Source: Saprospiraceae bacterium
GTDB taxonomy: Bacteria; Bacteroidota; Bacteroidia; Chitinophagales; Saprospiraceae
Length of the DNA stretch: 64,000 nt
Assembly (NCBI GenBank): GCA_020627535.1
Contig: JAHDGU010000004.1
Coordinates: 62,001 to 126,000 of the forward strand
Direction of reading: 5' to 3'
The position numbers and the translations under genes are program-made. The notes beneath the pieces were generated by a model, which searched no databases, was not told the DNA's origin, and saw nothing but the letters and a program-made list of their open reading frames with translations. Shown one piece after another: positions 9,236 to 18,032 of the stretch (position 1 is its first letter; the number at the start of each line of letters is the position of its first letter).

Positions 9236-10360
9236 ATGCCTTGGTACTGGCATACCAAAAAAGATCGCAAAGGAGCTCCTCTAGCTCCAACGAGTGGATC
9301 AGAATCAGAACTTCCTAAAATTTGTCTCAACTGTGAGCTAGAATTTGCTAAACCTGATGCAAGCTACTGTCACAATTGTGGTCAAAAGAACAAGCCCAGC
9401 AAAGTCACTATCGGTCAAGTAGGTGCCGACTTCATTGACAATGTATTTAATGTAGATAATCGACTCTGGTCCACATTGCGGATCATGTTCATCCCAGGTC
9501 GTCTCACGCGTGAGTACATCAGCGGACACCGGAAGAAATATCTCAATCCGATGCGACTCTTCGTCGTGATGTCTATCATTCACTTCTTAACGATTGGCTA
9601 TCGCTTTGAGGATCTTATTCTGGCCGCCAATGATGGCTTTAGCCAAGAGATCACCTCAAAGAGATTTTCGAAACCAGTCGTGGATTCAATGATGACGTAT
9701 ATTTCAAGCATCAGAGAATACGAGGAGCTTTCACAAGCGAATAAAGTAGGTCTTGATAGTCTCGATCAAAAAATACGTTCGGAGTATGACCTTCGAGATT
9801 CAGTAGAATTGGACTTTTTGGTTGGTCTTGGTTTCTTTGATGAAGGTTTCAAAGTTGCCTACACGGACATTGACAATGCTACCAATGACGAACTATATGA
9901 GAAGTACGAGGTGGAGGGTTGGCTCAAGCGCACCTCATTTAGTCAGACAATCAAAATCTATAAGCATGGTATCGGTCCATTTATTGACTTGATCTATGGT
10001 AGCGTCATCTGGGTCATACTGATCACCATTCCCTTGATCGCATTGGTCATGAAGATCATTTATGTCAGGCGCAAGCATTACTGGGTCGAGCATTTGATAT
10101 TTTTGGTCCATCTGCATTGCCTACTTTTCCTCGTGACCTCGGTGGGATTTGGTCTTATGTACTGCTTTGATAATGACAAGAGCTTCGCTCTTATGGCCAT
10201 CCCGATCAATGCCGTTTTATTCTGGCTCTCTCTCAAGATGTACTATCGACAAGGCATCATCAAGACGACGATCAAGTGGAGTATGATCGGCTTTGCCTAT
10301 ATCTTCACGATACCATGGATTCTTGCGAGCAGCATTTTTATCAGCTTTTTCCTCTATTGA
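9236..10360 (+). CDS. DUF3667 domain-containing membrane protein
   Basis: The 374-residue product has an N-terminal zinc ribbon (CLNCELEF and CHNCGQKN, two CxxC pairs), then the DUF3667 signature (DNVFNVDNRLWSTLRIM, PGRLTREYISGHRKKYLNPM) and a helix. A poorly conserved soluble loop follows, and the C-terminus has about four membrane helices (around residues 262-374). The biochemical function of the family is not known to me. It lies 21 bases after the M23 peptidase gene and is likely in the same transcript. Confidence 0.85.
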   Translation: MPWYWHTKKDRKGAPLAPTSGSESELPKICLNCELEFAKPDASYCHNCGQKNKPSKVTIGQVGADFIDNVFNVDNRLWSTLRIMFIPGRLTREYISGHRKKYLNPMRLFVVMSIIHFLTIGYRFEDLILAANDGFSQEITSKRFSKPVVDSMMTYISSIREYEELSQANKVGLDSLDQKIRSEYDLRDSVELDFLVGLGFFDEGFKVAYTDIDNATNDELYEKYEVEGWLKRTSFSQTIKIYKHGIGPFIDLIYGSVIWVILITIPLIALVMKIIYVRRKHYWVEHLIFLVHLHCLLFLVTSVGFGLMYCFDNDKSFALMAIPINAVLFWLSLKMYYRQGIIKTTIKWSMIGFAYIFTIPWILASSIFISFFLY

Positions 10361-10425
10361 GCAAATGTCAAGAATGGACAGGCTCGTGACGATGAGAATG
10401 GAAATAAGCCAGTAACTTCACTGTA

Positions 10426-10758
10426 ATGGTAGAAATCGACAAACTCACCAAGCTTTACTACACTATTGGTGAAGTGGCGTCTATGTTTGACGTCTCCACT
10501 AGCCTTTTGCGCTACTGGGAAGGTGAATTCCCTAATCTACGTCCGATGAAAAATCGCAAAGGTGATCGTCGATTTACCAAGCAGCAGATCACCGAGATAG
10601 ACAAGATCTACCAGCTTGTCAAAGTCAAAGGATATACTCTTGAAGGAGCGAAGAATGCGATCATCGAGGAAAAAGCGCAGAGCAAGAATCGGGCAGAACT
10701 TGTCAAAAAGCTACAGAGAGTAAAGTCAGGTCTCAGAAAATTGAGAGATCAGTTGTAG
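10426..10758 (+). CDS. MerR family transcriptional regulator
   Basis: This 110-residue protein is a single MerR-type winged helix (YYTIGEVASMFDVSTSLLRYW, then NRKGDRRFTKQQITEI) with a short basic C-terminal helix. There is no effector-binding domain and no metal-binding cysteine, so it is a minimal MerR protein. It follows the M23 and DUF3667 genes, and the nearest downstream gene is convergent. Its target is unknown. The location suggests a cell-envelope link, but only by inference. Confidence 0.9.
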   Translation: MVEIDKLTKLYYTIGEVASMFDVSTSLLRYWEGEFPNLRPMKNRKGDRRFTKQQITEIDKIYQLVKVKGYTLEGAKNAIIEEKAQSKNRAELVKKLQRVKSGLRKLRDQL

Positions 10759-10776
10759 TCTAAGTTCAAGTATAGA

Positions 10777-11394
10777 CTATCGATGGTCTTCTATCCTCAA
10801 CATCCGATCACAAAGTTCAAGATCCATGCGCTCGTTACTTGCGATGATGACGATCCTGTCCTTCTTGCAAGTAAGAATCTGATCTTTCATCCAACTCTTG
10901 TACCGATCATCCAGATTGGAGCTAGGCTCATCGAGCAGAAGTATAGGAGTTGCTGTATTCAAGATTAGCGCAAGATGAAGTCTATGAGCCATCCCACTAG
11001 AGAGCTCCCTGACGAGCTTGTCCCTATGATCTGATAACTCAGCAATACTCAGAATGTCCTCAGGAGTGGAGATTTGCTTCATCTCACGGAAGCGCATGTG
11101 ATATGCCACCAGCTCATGCAGTCTAAAGTCCTGTGGTGCGGAGATGTATGGGGCCGAAAAACTGATGTGCTCACTCAGAGAATCAGCTTTGATGATCAGA
11201 TCTCCTATAGATAGTTCGACATTTCCCTTGCTCGGTGTCACAAAACCTGCAATAATCTTCATCAAAGTAGACTTACCAGATCCATTAGGACCTGATATTC
11301 CTATCGTTTCATTTTGACGAAAGTCAAAATCTATATGCTTGAATAGCCAGTGAGACTGGTACTTCTTAGAGACGTCTCTAAGAGTGAAAACCAT
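10777..11394 (-). CDS. ABC transporter ATP-binding protein, orphan
   Basis: The 205-residue ATPase subunit has Walker A (GPNGSGKST, about residues 35-43), a signature motif (ELSSGMAHRLHLAL) and Walker B with the catalytic Glu (ILLLDEPSSNLD). It is smaller than a typical drug or lipid exporter ATPase and similar in size to CcmA-like subunits. No permease gene is in the window. It overlaps the 3' end of lpxA by 17 bases and is the last gene of the lpxD-lpxC/fabZ-lpxA operon, so a role in envelope lipid or LPS traffic is a reasonable inference but not shown. Confidence 0.9.
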   Translation of the reverse strand: MVFTLRDVSKKYQSHWLFKHIDFDFRQNETIGISGPNGSGKSTLMKIIAGFVTPSKGNVELSIGDLIIKADSLSEHISFSAPYISAPQDFRLHELVAYHMRFREMKQISTPEDILSIAELSDHRDKLVRELSSGMAHRLHLALILNTATPILLLDEPSSNLDDRYKSWMKDQILTCKKDRIVIIASNERMDLELCDRMLRIEDHR

Positions 11395-12196
11395 TGGTGG
11401 GAGACTTAGGTCTGTAGCCCTTCATGATACCGCGCTCTGAGCGATCGAGGAAATCAAGTACGACTTTTTTCTCAGCACAGTCAGGAATCTGCTCTTGGAT
11501 ATCAACCTTGCTCTTTTTGAGATTGTGCCCCTTGATGAAGAGGATGCGATAGATATCCTGGATGCGATGAATCTGATCCCTGTCAAATCCTCGTCGCTTG
11601 AGCCCTACACTATTGATACCAACAAACGAAAGTGGCTCTCTAGCCGCTTTGACGAATGGTGGCACATCTTTGCGGACCAGTGATCCTCCCCCAATCATAC
11701 TATGCGCACCAATATGCACAAACTGATGTACAGCGGCCATGCCCCCAAGCACTGCATACTCTCCGACCTCGATATGTCCAGCGAGGTTGACATTGTTGGC
11801 CAGGATGCAATTATTGCTGATGACACAGTCGTGCGCAATGTGCACATAGGCCATGATGAGGCTACGCTCACCGATATAGGTCTTGTAGTTGGCCCGAGTT
11901 CCACGATTGAGTGTGCAATATTCTCGTATGACTACATTATCGGCTATTTCCAGGACACTGTCTTCCCCATCAAACTTTAAATCCTGAGGCACTCCTCCGA
12001 GAACAGCTCCCGGGTAAATCTTACAGTTTTTCCCGATGTGTGTATGCTCGAGGATAGAGACATTGGGGCCAATCCATGAATTGTCACCGATAGTGACATT
12101 CTTGTCAATAGTGACGAAAGGGGAGATATGTACATTGTTCCCGATTTTTGCTTCGGGATGCACTACATTGAGTTGGACAGTGCTGGTTGTATTCAT
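11378..12196 (-). CDS. lpxA: Acyl-ACP--UDP-N-acetylglucosamine O-acyltransferase
   Basis: LpxA transfers a 3-hydroxyacyl chain from acyl carrier protein to the 3-OH of UDP-GlcNAc, the first step of lipid A synthesis in the cytoplasm. The 272 residues show the left-handed beta-helix hexapeptide repeats (IGNNVHISPFVTI, IGDNSWIGPNVSI), the catalytic His region (AYVHIAHDCVI) and the C-terminal helical bundle (GLKRRGFDRDQIHRIQDIYR). The start overlaps the lpxC/fabZ stop by 4 bases, indicating translational coupling. Confidence 0.97.
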   Translation of the reverse strand: MNTTSTVQLNVVHPEAKIGNNVHISPFVTIDKNVTIGDNSWIGPNVSILEHTHIGKNCKIYPGAVLGGVPQDLKFDGEDSVLEIADNVVIREYCTLNRGTRANYKTYIGERSLIMAYVHIAHDCVISNNCILANNVNLAGHIEVGEYAVLGGMAAVHQFVHIGAHSMIGGGSLVRKDVPPFVKAAREPLSFVGINSVGLKRRGFDRDQIHRIQDIYRILFIKGHNLKKSKVDIQEQIPDCAEKKVVLDFLDRSERGIMKGYRPKSPTNGFHS

Positions 12197-13593
12197 TTCA
12201 TTTTCAGTATTTGGGCGGTCAACTCGCCTTCCGATACGAGCTTGTCACCCACATATGCAGTGCCATACATGTGGCATATGCCTCGTCGTACTGGTGATAA
12301 TAACTCCATTCTGAGTATCAAAGTATCCCCAGGACGCACAAGATGCTTAAACTTGAACTTATCGATTTTGATAAAGTAGGTATTCCAGTTTCCGGGGTCT
12401 TCCTTCTGCGAAAGTACAAAAACACCACCAGTCTGTGCCAGTGCTTCTACTTGTAAGACGCCAGGGAAAACAGGATTGTTGGGAAAGTGGCCCTGAAAGT
12501 ATGACTGATCGAAGCTGATATTCTTGACACCGACGATATGATTCTCGCCGATCTCTACGATCTTATCCACGAGAAGAAACGGGTATCTGTGCGGGATCAG
12601 ATTCTGTATGGTCATCGTATCCATGACTGGCTCAGCAGCTGGATTGTAGATTGGCATTCCTTTGAGCTTCTTGTATTGGCGAAACTCATCCTTGAGAATC
12701 TTCGTGAAGGCAACATTCGCTGTATGGCCCGGCTTACGCGCTACGATCTTTGCTTGGATTGGCTTGCCTAGCAGATAGAGATCACCGATGACGTCAAGCA
12801 GCTTATGGCGGGCAGGTTCATTCTTGAAGTGAAGATCCACAGTATTGAGGATACCTTCTTGATCTACTGTCACGCTTGGCTTGCCTAGCTTCTTGGCAAG
12901 ACGATCCAATTCGTCCTGAGCCATAACTGTATCCGCGATCACAATACTATTATCAAGGTCGCCACCCTTGATCAGATCTTGCTCCAGCAGATACTCCAGT
13001 TCCTTGACAAAAACAAAAGTCCGATTGGGCGCAATCTCTGCTTCATAATTGTCTAGAGATTTCAGCACTGCGTACTGCTGACCAAGCACGTGGCTCTCAA
13101 AGTCAATCATGACAGTCAGCTCAAAGCTATCGGCAGGATAAGCAATGATCTCGACCCCTGTCTCGGGATCACTGTACTTGATGGTTTTGGTGGGCTTGAA
13201 GATTTCTCGGTCTGCACCTTGATCCTCAACACCTACATTCTTGATCGCGCGATAAAATGGCATCGCACTGCCATCGAGTATAGGCACTTCAGGTCCGTCG
13301 ATCTCGACCAATGCATTGTCGACCTGCAGCGCTGCTAGGGCCGAAAGAAGGTGCTCAACCGTGGAGACCGCAGCTCCAGTCGTAGCGATGGTAGTCCCTC
13401 TCTGCGTGGAGAAGACTCTGCTCACATCAGCATTGATCTCAGGTCGACCGTCAAGATCCACGCGAACAAATCTGATTCCATGATCAGCTTCTGCTGGCTT
13501 GATGACCAGCCTAGCAGTCTTACCAGAGTGCAAGCCTATCCCATTGACCTCTACCGGCTCACATAGAGTATGCTGTGTAGTGTAAAAACTCAT
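12193..13593 (-). CDS. lpxC/fabZ: Bifunctional UDP-3-O-acyl-GlcNAc deacetylase / 3-hydroxyacyl-ACP dehydratase
   Basis: This 466-residue fusion joins LpxC (about residues 1-305), the zinc deacetylase that commits to lipid A, with FabZ (about 315-466), the dehydratase of fatty-acid elongation. LpxC zinc ligands are in TVEHLLSALAAL and HKLLDVIGDLYLLG. FabZ active-site residues are in HRYPFLLVDKI and NNPVFPGVLQVEALAQ. The fusion is the normal arrangement in Bacteroidota and couples two users of the same 3-hydroxyacyl-ACP pool. The gene overlaps lpxD upstream and lpxA downstream by 4 bases each. Confidence 0.98.
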   Translation of the reverse strand: MSFYTTQHTLCEPVEVNGIGLHSGKTARLVIKPAEADHGIRFVRVDLDGRPEINADVSRVFSTQRGTTIATTGAAVSTVEHLLSALAALQVDNALVEIDGPEVPILDGSAMPFYRAIKNVGVEDQGADREIFKPTKTIKYSDPETGVEIIAYPADSFELTVMIDFESHVLGQQYAVLKSLDNYEAEIAPNRTFVFVKELEYLLEQDLIKGGDLDNSIVIADTVMAQDELDRLAKKLGKPSVTVDQEGILNTVDLHFKNEPARHKLLDVIGDLYLLGKPIQAKIVARKPGHTANVAFTKILKDEFRQYKKLKGMPIYNPAAEPVMDTMTIQNLIPHRYPFLLVDKIVEIGENHIVGVKNISFDQSYFQGHFPNNPVFPGVLQVEALAQTGGVFVLSQKEDPGNWNTYFIKIDKFKFKHLVRPGDTLILRMELLSPVRRGICHMYGTAYVGDKLVSEGELTAQILKMK

Positions 13594-14633
13594 GATGTTT
13601 GATTCTTGAGCGTTTCAAGCTCTTTTTCTAGACGCCTGACCGTCCTCGCCAGATCCGGGAGATTTTTGAAGACAGATGCAGCTCGCCAAAACTGTCGATT
13701 ATCTATCGCTGGCGCTCCGCAGAGCTGAGCGTTCTCTTGTTTGACACTGCTATTGACGCCTGACTGAGCTGCAAACATCGCGCCGTCTGCGACGGTAAGG
13801 TGGCCTGCAAAGCCTACTTGTCCACCAACAAGGATGTGCTTGCCAAGTCTGGTGCTACCTGCAACCCCGACCTGCGCTGCTAGACCAGAATGTTCGCCAA
13901 TCTCACAATTGTGACCGACCTGGACGAGATTATCAATCTTGACTCCTTTGCGCAAAATAGTCGATCCCATCATGGCTCGATCTACACAGCTATTGACGCC
14001 GATCTCGACATGATCTTCAAGGATCACATTACCGATCTGAGGTATCTTGGTAAATTCCCTTTTGTCATTCTGTGAAAACCCAAATCCCTCGCTACCAATC
14101 ACGGCATTCTGATGCAGTATACAGTGATCTCCTACAATACAATTGTCGAGGATTTTGACTCCCTCATGCAATCTGACCGATTTCCCGAGCTGCACATCGT
14201 GACCCACGTAGCTCAGAGCACCGAGGATACAGTTGTCGCCGATTGTACTTCCGCTCCGCACGATCACGTGCTCACCAATCGTGACATTCTGACCTATCGT
14301 GGCGCCTTCTTCCACGATAGCACTGGCGTGGATTTCACCATTGGCTTCCGACTTGGGGGCGAAGGCCTCCATCAAAGTCTGCATCGAGGCTCTGACGTTG
14401 TCGACTTGTATCATCGTGGGAGCGATCGACTCTTTAGGTTCAAAATCCTTATTGACCAGGAGAATCGACGCCCTGCTCTCGTACGCATATGACTCATATT
14501 TGGCTTCCGCCAAAAAGCTTATCGTACCTTCTTTTCCTTCTTCAATTCGGCTCGGTGCGCTGACCTGCACGGTCGGATCACCTACCACTTCACCGTCTAG
14601 CAATTTTGCCAGCTCTTGTGCTGTAATTTGCAT
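13590..14633 (-). CDS. lpxD: UDP-3-O-(3-hydroxyacyl)glucosamine N-acyltransferase
   Basis: LpxD adds the N-linked acyl chain to the product of LpxC. The 347-residue protein has the N-terminal uridine-binding domain (MQITAQELAKLLDGEVVG), a long hexapeptide-repeat beta helix, and the catalytic His region VQVGHNCEIGEHSGL. The C-terminal helix contains FKNLPDLARTVRRLEKEL. It is the first gene of the lipid A operon. A TAATTTTG promoter box ends four bases before the ATG. Confidence 0.97.
   Translation of the reverse strand: MQITAQELAKLLDGEVVGDPTVQVSAPSRIEEGKEGTISFLAEAKYESYAYESRASILLVNKDFEPKESIAPTMIQVDNVRASMQTLMEAFAPKSEANGEIHASAIVEEGATIGQNVTIGEHVIVRSGSTIGDNCILGALSYVGHDVQLGKSVRLHEGVKILDNCIVGDHCILHQNAVIGSEGFGFSQNDKREFTKIPQIGNVILEDHVEIGVNSCVDRAMMGSTILRKGVKIDNLVQVGHNCEIGEHSGLAAQVGVAGSTRLGKHILVGGQVGFAGHLTVADGAMFAAQSGVNSSVKQENAQLCGAPAIDNRQFWRAASVFKNLPDLARTVRRLEKELETLKNQTS
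14502..14516 (-). repeat. GNAA-loop hairpin motif, GGC-GGAA-GCC
   Basis: TTTTTGGCGGAAGCC on the minus strand, inside lpxD and in its reading direction (codes for FLAEA). Confidence 0.7.
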
Positions 14634-14637
14634 ACTT

Positions 14638-14645
14638 CAAAATTA
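14638..14645 (-). promoter_or_regulatory. TAnnTTTG -7 box of lpxD, probable leaderless start
   Basis: TAATTTTG on the minus strand lies four bases before the lpxD ATG (14633). With the usual spacing of about 6-8 bases from this box to the start point, transcription would begin at or inside the start codon, so the mRNA may be leaderless. No good -33 TTG was found at the expected distance. Confidence 0.5.
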
Positions 14646-14700
14646 GCCAATACCACCGACAGTAGAGCCAGAACAACGCAGGTATCGACGAGTACACCAT

Positions 14701-14708
14701 TAACTTTG
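14701..14708 (+). promoter_or_regulatory. TAnnTTTG -7 box of the HemC-like/pxp operon
   Basis: TAACTTTG lies four bases before the GTG start at 14713. It is the divergent counterpart of the lpxD box and has the same spacing, again suggesting a leaderless or nearly leaderless transcript. A convincing -33 element is not visible. Confidence 0.5.
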
Positions 14709-14712
14709 AGCC

Positions 14713-15411
14713 GTGACCAAAATACCTTCATTCCAATCGATCTACCCAGCAGATCTTATCACAGCCTACTGGCCAGGCATCTCGCCAGATCAGCTTGAGA
14801 TCAATGATTCAGTGAAGGATTTATTTGAGCTTAGTGGAACGATATCGATTCATCACTTGGCGGACCTGCCTCTCGAAATGCCTGCACAAGTAACCATTGC
14901 GGCTCTGAGTCCACGAAAGCTGCCAGCACTCTCACATGTGCATCTAGCACAAGAGCCCGAGATCATCCGTATACAGCGTACGTCCTTTTCTGAAGCTGGT
15001 AACTCGGTGGAGCTCACGGACCTTCCCCCGAGTACCTCGACAGCCTCACCCAAGATCAGTATTCTAGAGCTGACGCCTCGTCCGGGAGCTGGTATACTTG
15101 CCATCGTCTGTGACCGTGAAGATATTTCGACCAGAAAACAACTGATGAAATATCATCATCATGACACGGCACTACTCAGTAACGAGGAAAGGCTATTAGC
15201 CAAGTGCTTAGCAACTCATGGCTGCAAAGAAGTGGGAATCAGGCTCGAGCATCTAGAGCATAGAGGATACCAACTAGCGCTGTGCATTCGACGAGAGGAC
15301 GGGTCACTCTGGCGCTGGCATCAGAGGTATAGCACCTTTGCTGATGCTCATGAGTATGCTTGGCAGTCCCTGAGAGCTCACCCAGATCTGTCATCGATAA
15401 TCAGTCGCTGA
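14713..15411 (+). CDS. Divergent, N-terminally short HemC-like (hydroxymethylbilane synthase-like) protein
   Basis: This 232-residue protein with a GTG start has features I read as a diverged porphobilinogen deaminase fold. IHHLADLPLEMPAQVTIAAL (residues 46-65) matches the HSxKDLPxxxPxGLxIAAV block and keeps the catalytic Asp (D51), but the Lys is replaced. LELTPRPGAGILAIVCDRED matches the PAxGQGALAIExR block. LSNEERLLAKCLATHGC matches the ERxFLxxLxGGC block and retains the Cys (C171) that would carry the dipyrromethane cofactor. Domain 1 residues that bind the chain with arginines are missing, and the protein is about 70 residues short, so normal activity is doubtful. It is nine bases upstream of the Nramp-like gene and probably in the same operon. 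The family assignment is from remembered motifs only. Confidence 0.55.
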   Translation: MTKIPSFQSIYPADLITAYWPGISPDQLEINDSVKDLFELSGTISIHHLADLPLEMPAQVTIAALSPRKLPALSHVHLAQEPEIIRIQRTSFSEAGNSVELTDLPPSTSTASPKISILELTPRPGAGILAIVCDREDISTRKQLMKYHHHDTALLSNEERLLAKCLATHGCKEVGIRLEHLEHRGYQLALCIRREDGSLWRWHQRYSTFADAHEYAWQSLRAHPDLSSIISR

Positions 15412-15420
15412 TCGTGCGCT

Positions 15421-16632
15421 ATGGGAGGATTGAAAAAGTACTTCGGCCCATCTACACTAGTCGCAGCTGCATTCATAGGACCAGGCACAGTGACAGTCTG
15501 CACACTGGCTGGTGTGAAATCAGGCTATACCCTACTGTGGGCAGTCCTTGTCTCTACAGTAGCTGCGATATTGCTCCAAGAAATGTCAGCCAGAATCGGA
15601 CTCATCACCAAGGCAGGCCTCGGCACGGCCATTCGTGACCAGCTAGAGCCTGGATGGCTCAGATCTGCCATCATAGTTATCGTATGCTCAGCCATCATCC
15701 TTGGCAATGCTGCCTACCAATCTGGCAATCTAAGTGGTGCACGACTTGGTCTCGATGCTGCGCTCGGTGACCATCCTGCTTGGATCTGGCTGATCGGTGT
15801 ATTGGCAGCGAGTCTCTTGTGGAGTGGACGCTATCGTTGGATCCAAAATTTCCTCATTGGCCTGGTTCTGCTCATGAGTCTCGTATTCCTGATCAGCTTG
15901 ATTGTCATACGGCCGAGCCTCAAAGACATCCTTTCATCTTTCCTGAGCTTCAGGACTGGCCAGAGCGACTTCATCTCAGTCATCACACTGATCGGCACGA
16001 CCATCGTACCATACAATCTTTTTTTGCACGCATCTCTGGTCAGTCAAAAATGGCATCAGGAGCAGGAGCTCGGAGCGCTTAGGGTAGAAAATCTGATCGC
16101 TGTGGGTCTTGGAGGTATGATCAGTGCTATGGTTCTGATCACATCTGCCAGTACTCTCCATGGCACGGGGATAGAAATCCAAAGTGCGGCAGCAATGGCT
16201 CAGCAATTGGAACCGCTCCTCGGATCATGGAGTAAATTGAGCTTTGGCATTGGGCTTTTTGCTGCAGGCCTCAGCAGTGCGCTCACTGCACCTCTAGCAG
16301 CAGGACTGGCTGCTCGTGGACTTTTTGGCTGGTCAACTGACCTCAAAGACTACAGATTCAGGATTGTCTGGGTGAGTATCTTGGTCTGTGGCATCCTGGT
16401 CAGCACCTTGGACATCAGTGCTCTACATATCATCCAATTTGCCCAATTTGCCAATGGTCTGGCATTGCCCATTATGATTCTTTTACTCATCTACCTTGCC
16501 AATCAAAAACGAATACTTGGGAAATATACCAACGGAATATGGCAGAATGCTCTCAGTGCGCTGCTTCTGCTCGGGAGCCTTTTCCTTAGCTTCAAGGGAT
16601 TTTACTCGGTATGGACGACTTACTTTGGCTGA
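15421..16632 (+). CDS. Nramp-family transporter homologue (YcsG-like)
   Basis: The 403-residue inner-membrane protein has about 11 helices. TM1 begins FIGPGTVTVCTLAG and TM6 contains GTTIVPYNLFLHAS. True metal-transporting Nramp proteins have DPGN in TM1 and MPHN in TM6, and both are altered here (no Asp/Asn pair in TM1, VPYN in TM6), so Mn/Fe transport is not assured. The next three genes encode the 5-oxoprolinase PxpABC. The same order (Nramp homologue, LamB/YcsF, KipI, KipA) is known in Bacillus as ycsG-ycsF-kipI-kipA. I infer a transporter serving 5-oxoproline metabolism or a related substrate. Confidence 0.85.
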   Translation: MGGLKKYFGPSTLVAAAFIGPGTVTVCTLAGVKSGYTLLWAVLVSTVAAILLQEMSARIGLITKAGLGTAIRDQLEPGWLRSAIIVIVCSAIILGNAAYQSGNLSGARLGLDAALGDHPAWIWLIGVLAASLLWSGRYRWIQNFLIGLVLLMSLVFLISLIVIRPSLKDILSSFLSFRTGQSDFISVITLIGTTIVPYNLFLHASLVSQKWHQEQELGALRVENLIAVGLGGMISAMVLITSASTLHGTGIEIQSAAAMAQQLEPLLGSWSKLSFGIGLFAAGLSSALTAPLAAGLAARGLFGWSTDLKDYRFRIVWVSILVCGILVSTLDISALHIIQFAQFANGLALPIMILLLIYLANQKRILGKYTNGIWQNALSALLLLGSLFLSFKGFYSVWTTYFG

Positions 16633-16633
16633 G

Positions 16634-17326
16634 ATGTTGATCAACTGCGACATGGGCGAATATCATGACTCTGCTACAGCACTGAGAGAGCAAAGGATCA
16701 TGCCACTCATAGATATCGCAAATATTGCCTGTGGAGGACACATTGGAGATGAACTGAGCATGCAGACCACTGTGGAGCTTTGCTTAGCTCATGAAGTCTT
16801 GATTTCTGCACATCCTAGTTTCGAAGATCGTGACTCATTTGGGCGAAAGCCTCAGCCCATCGACTCCATCCAGCTTCATGCGCTACTCGATCATCAGTGC
16901 ACTGCTCTGTACGAAGCTTGCGTGCGCCTGTCGGCAAAATGTACATACATCAAAGCTCACGGTGCACTCTATCACCTCGTCAATGATGATCCAGAAGCGA
17001 GCATCGCCTTCATCACTTGGCTGGACCAAAATCAGCTTGAGCTCCTACCCATCTGCCGCCTCCACAGTCACCTAGAGAGGACACTGGTTCGAAATAACAT
17101 TCCACACTTAAAAGAAATATTCGCCGATAGAGGCTATGATCGTCATGGACGGCTCATCCAGCGAGGAGAGCCTGGTGCGGTCCTAGAAACAAAAGCAATT
17201 GCTCGCCATGTCAATGATCTCTTAAGCGATCTTGGTAATATGGCTGACACCATATGCATCCACAGTGATCATGATGACTCTATCGAAACAGCTCGCTCAA
17301 TCCGTCATATCCTCAGAGATGACTAG
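16634..17326 (+). CDS. pxpA: 5-oxoprolinase subunit A (LamB/YcsF family)
   Basis: PxpA acts with PxpB and PxpC to open 5-oxo-L-proline to glutamate at the expense of ATP. The 230-residue protein starts with the family hallmark INCDMGEY and continues with DIANIACGGHIGDE, ISAHPSFEDRDSFGRKP, YIKAHGALYH and FADRGYDRHGRLIQR. The ATG at 16634 is chosen because it directly precedes the conserved N-terminus and follows the previous stop by one base. It overlaps pxpB by 8 bases. Confidence 0.93.
   Translation: MLINCDMGEYHDSATALREQRIMPLIDIANIACGGHIGDELSMQTTVELCLAHEVLISAHPSFEDRDSFGRKPQPIDSIQLHALLDHQCTALYEACVRLSAKCTYIKAHGALYHLVNDDPEASIAFITWLDQNQLELLPICRLHSHLERTLVRNNIPHLKEIFADRGYDRHGRLIQRGEPGAVLETKAIARHVNDLLSDLGNMADTICIHSDHDDSIETARSIRHILRDD
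16838..16851 (+). repeat. GNAA-loop hairpin motif, GGC-GAAA-GCC
   Basis: TTTGGGCGAAAGCC inside pxpA, coding for FGRKP, a different frame from the copies that code for AFAK. Confidence 0.65.
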
Positions 17327-18032
17327 CCTTGTGCATCTTGCGGGTAAGAGTCTCAAGCTAGAACATCTGGTAGCTGGCGTCGCTGAGGCTGAGGAAGAGA
17401 ATGGCACCAAATACTATCGACTGGTCGCTGAGAGCATGATCACAGCTAAAGAAATTTGGTTTATTGCCACACAGTTGCTCCGATACCAAGCCAATGATCT
17501 GGCTGATGTGATCGCAGGAGAGTCAGAAATCCTATTGATATTCAGGAGTAAAAAATCAAAGCTGGCTGCGGCCAAAATCGAATTGGCTGATGAAGAAAAT
17601 CATCACCCAAAAAGGCATTTTCGTCTCCCGCTTGCACTACATCCTAGACCTAGTCACATTGCTCAAGACGACTGGCTCGTGATAGAATCCAAGATTCATA
17701 CAGAGACTTTTGAAATCAGGACACCTGGTTTTTTACCCGGCTTTGTCTATTGCAATTCTAAGCTCGGTGTCAAACTGAATCGGCTCTCTACACCAGATAT
17801 GCAGGTAGCCCCTGGGTCTGTGGGACTGATCAGTGATCGACTGGGCATCTACAGTCTTCCGTCACCAGCGGGCTGGAATATTATCGGACAGACCATTGTG
17901 GATGTGACGCCTGAGACCTGGCATCGTGGTGAGCTCTCAGTCGGTGACGAGATCTCATTCTTTGAGGTCAGCAGTGAAGAATTGGAGAGATTCGCTAAGA
18001 GTACACAAGATCTATCAAGGTGGAGGACATAG
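17319..18032 (+). CDS. pxpB: 5-oxoprolinase subunit B (KipI family)
   Basis: This 237-residue protein belongs to the KipI/carboxyltransferase subdomain family. The central motif FLPGFVYCNSKL followed by APGSVGLISDRLGIYSLPSP and GWNIIGQT is typical (family form PGFxYL, PxGSVGIAGxQTGIYP, GWxxIGRT). The N-terminal part, which normally begins with a Gly/Asp-rich beta strand, is weakly conserved. It lies between pxpA and pxpC with overlaps of 8 and 13 bases, a tightly coupled operon. Confidence 0.88.
   Translation: MTSLVHLAGKSLKLEHLVAGVAEAEEENGTKYYRLVAESMITAKEIWFIATQLLRYQANDLADVIAGESEILLIFRSKKSKLAAAKIELADEENHHPKRHFRLPLALHPRPSHIAQDDWLVIESKIHTETFEIRTPGFLPGFVYCNSKLGVKLNRLSTPDMQVAPGSVGLISDRLGIYSLPSPAGWNIIGQTIVDVTPETWHRGELSVGDEISFFEVSSEELERFAKSTQDLSRWRT

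Noticed and set aside
15421-16632. Calling this gene MntH
   Set aside because: The DPGN and MPHN metal-binding motifs are changed and the neighbours are 5-oxoprolinase genes.
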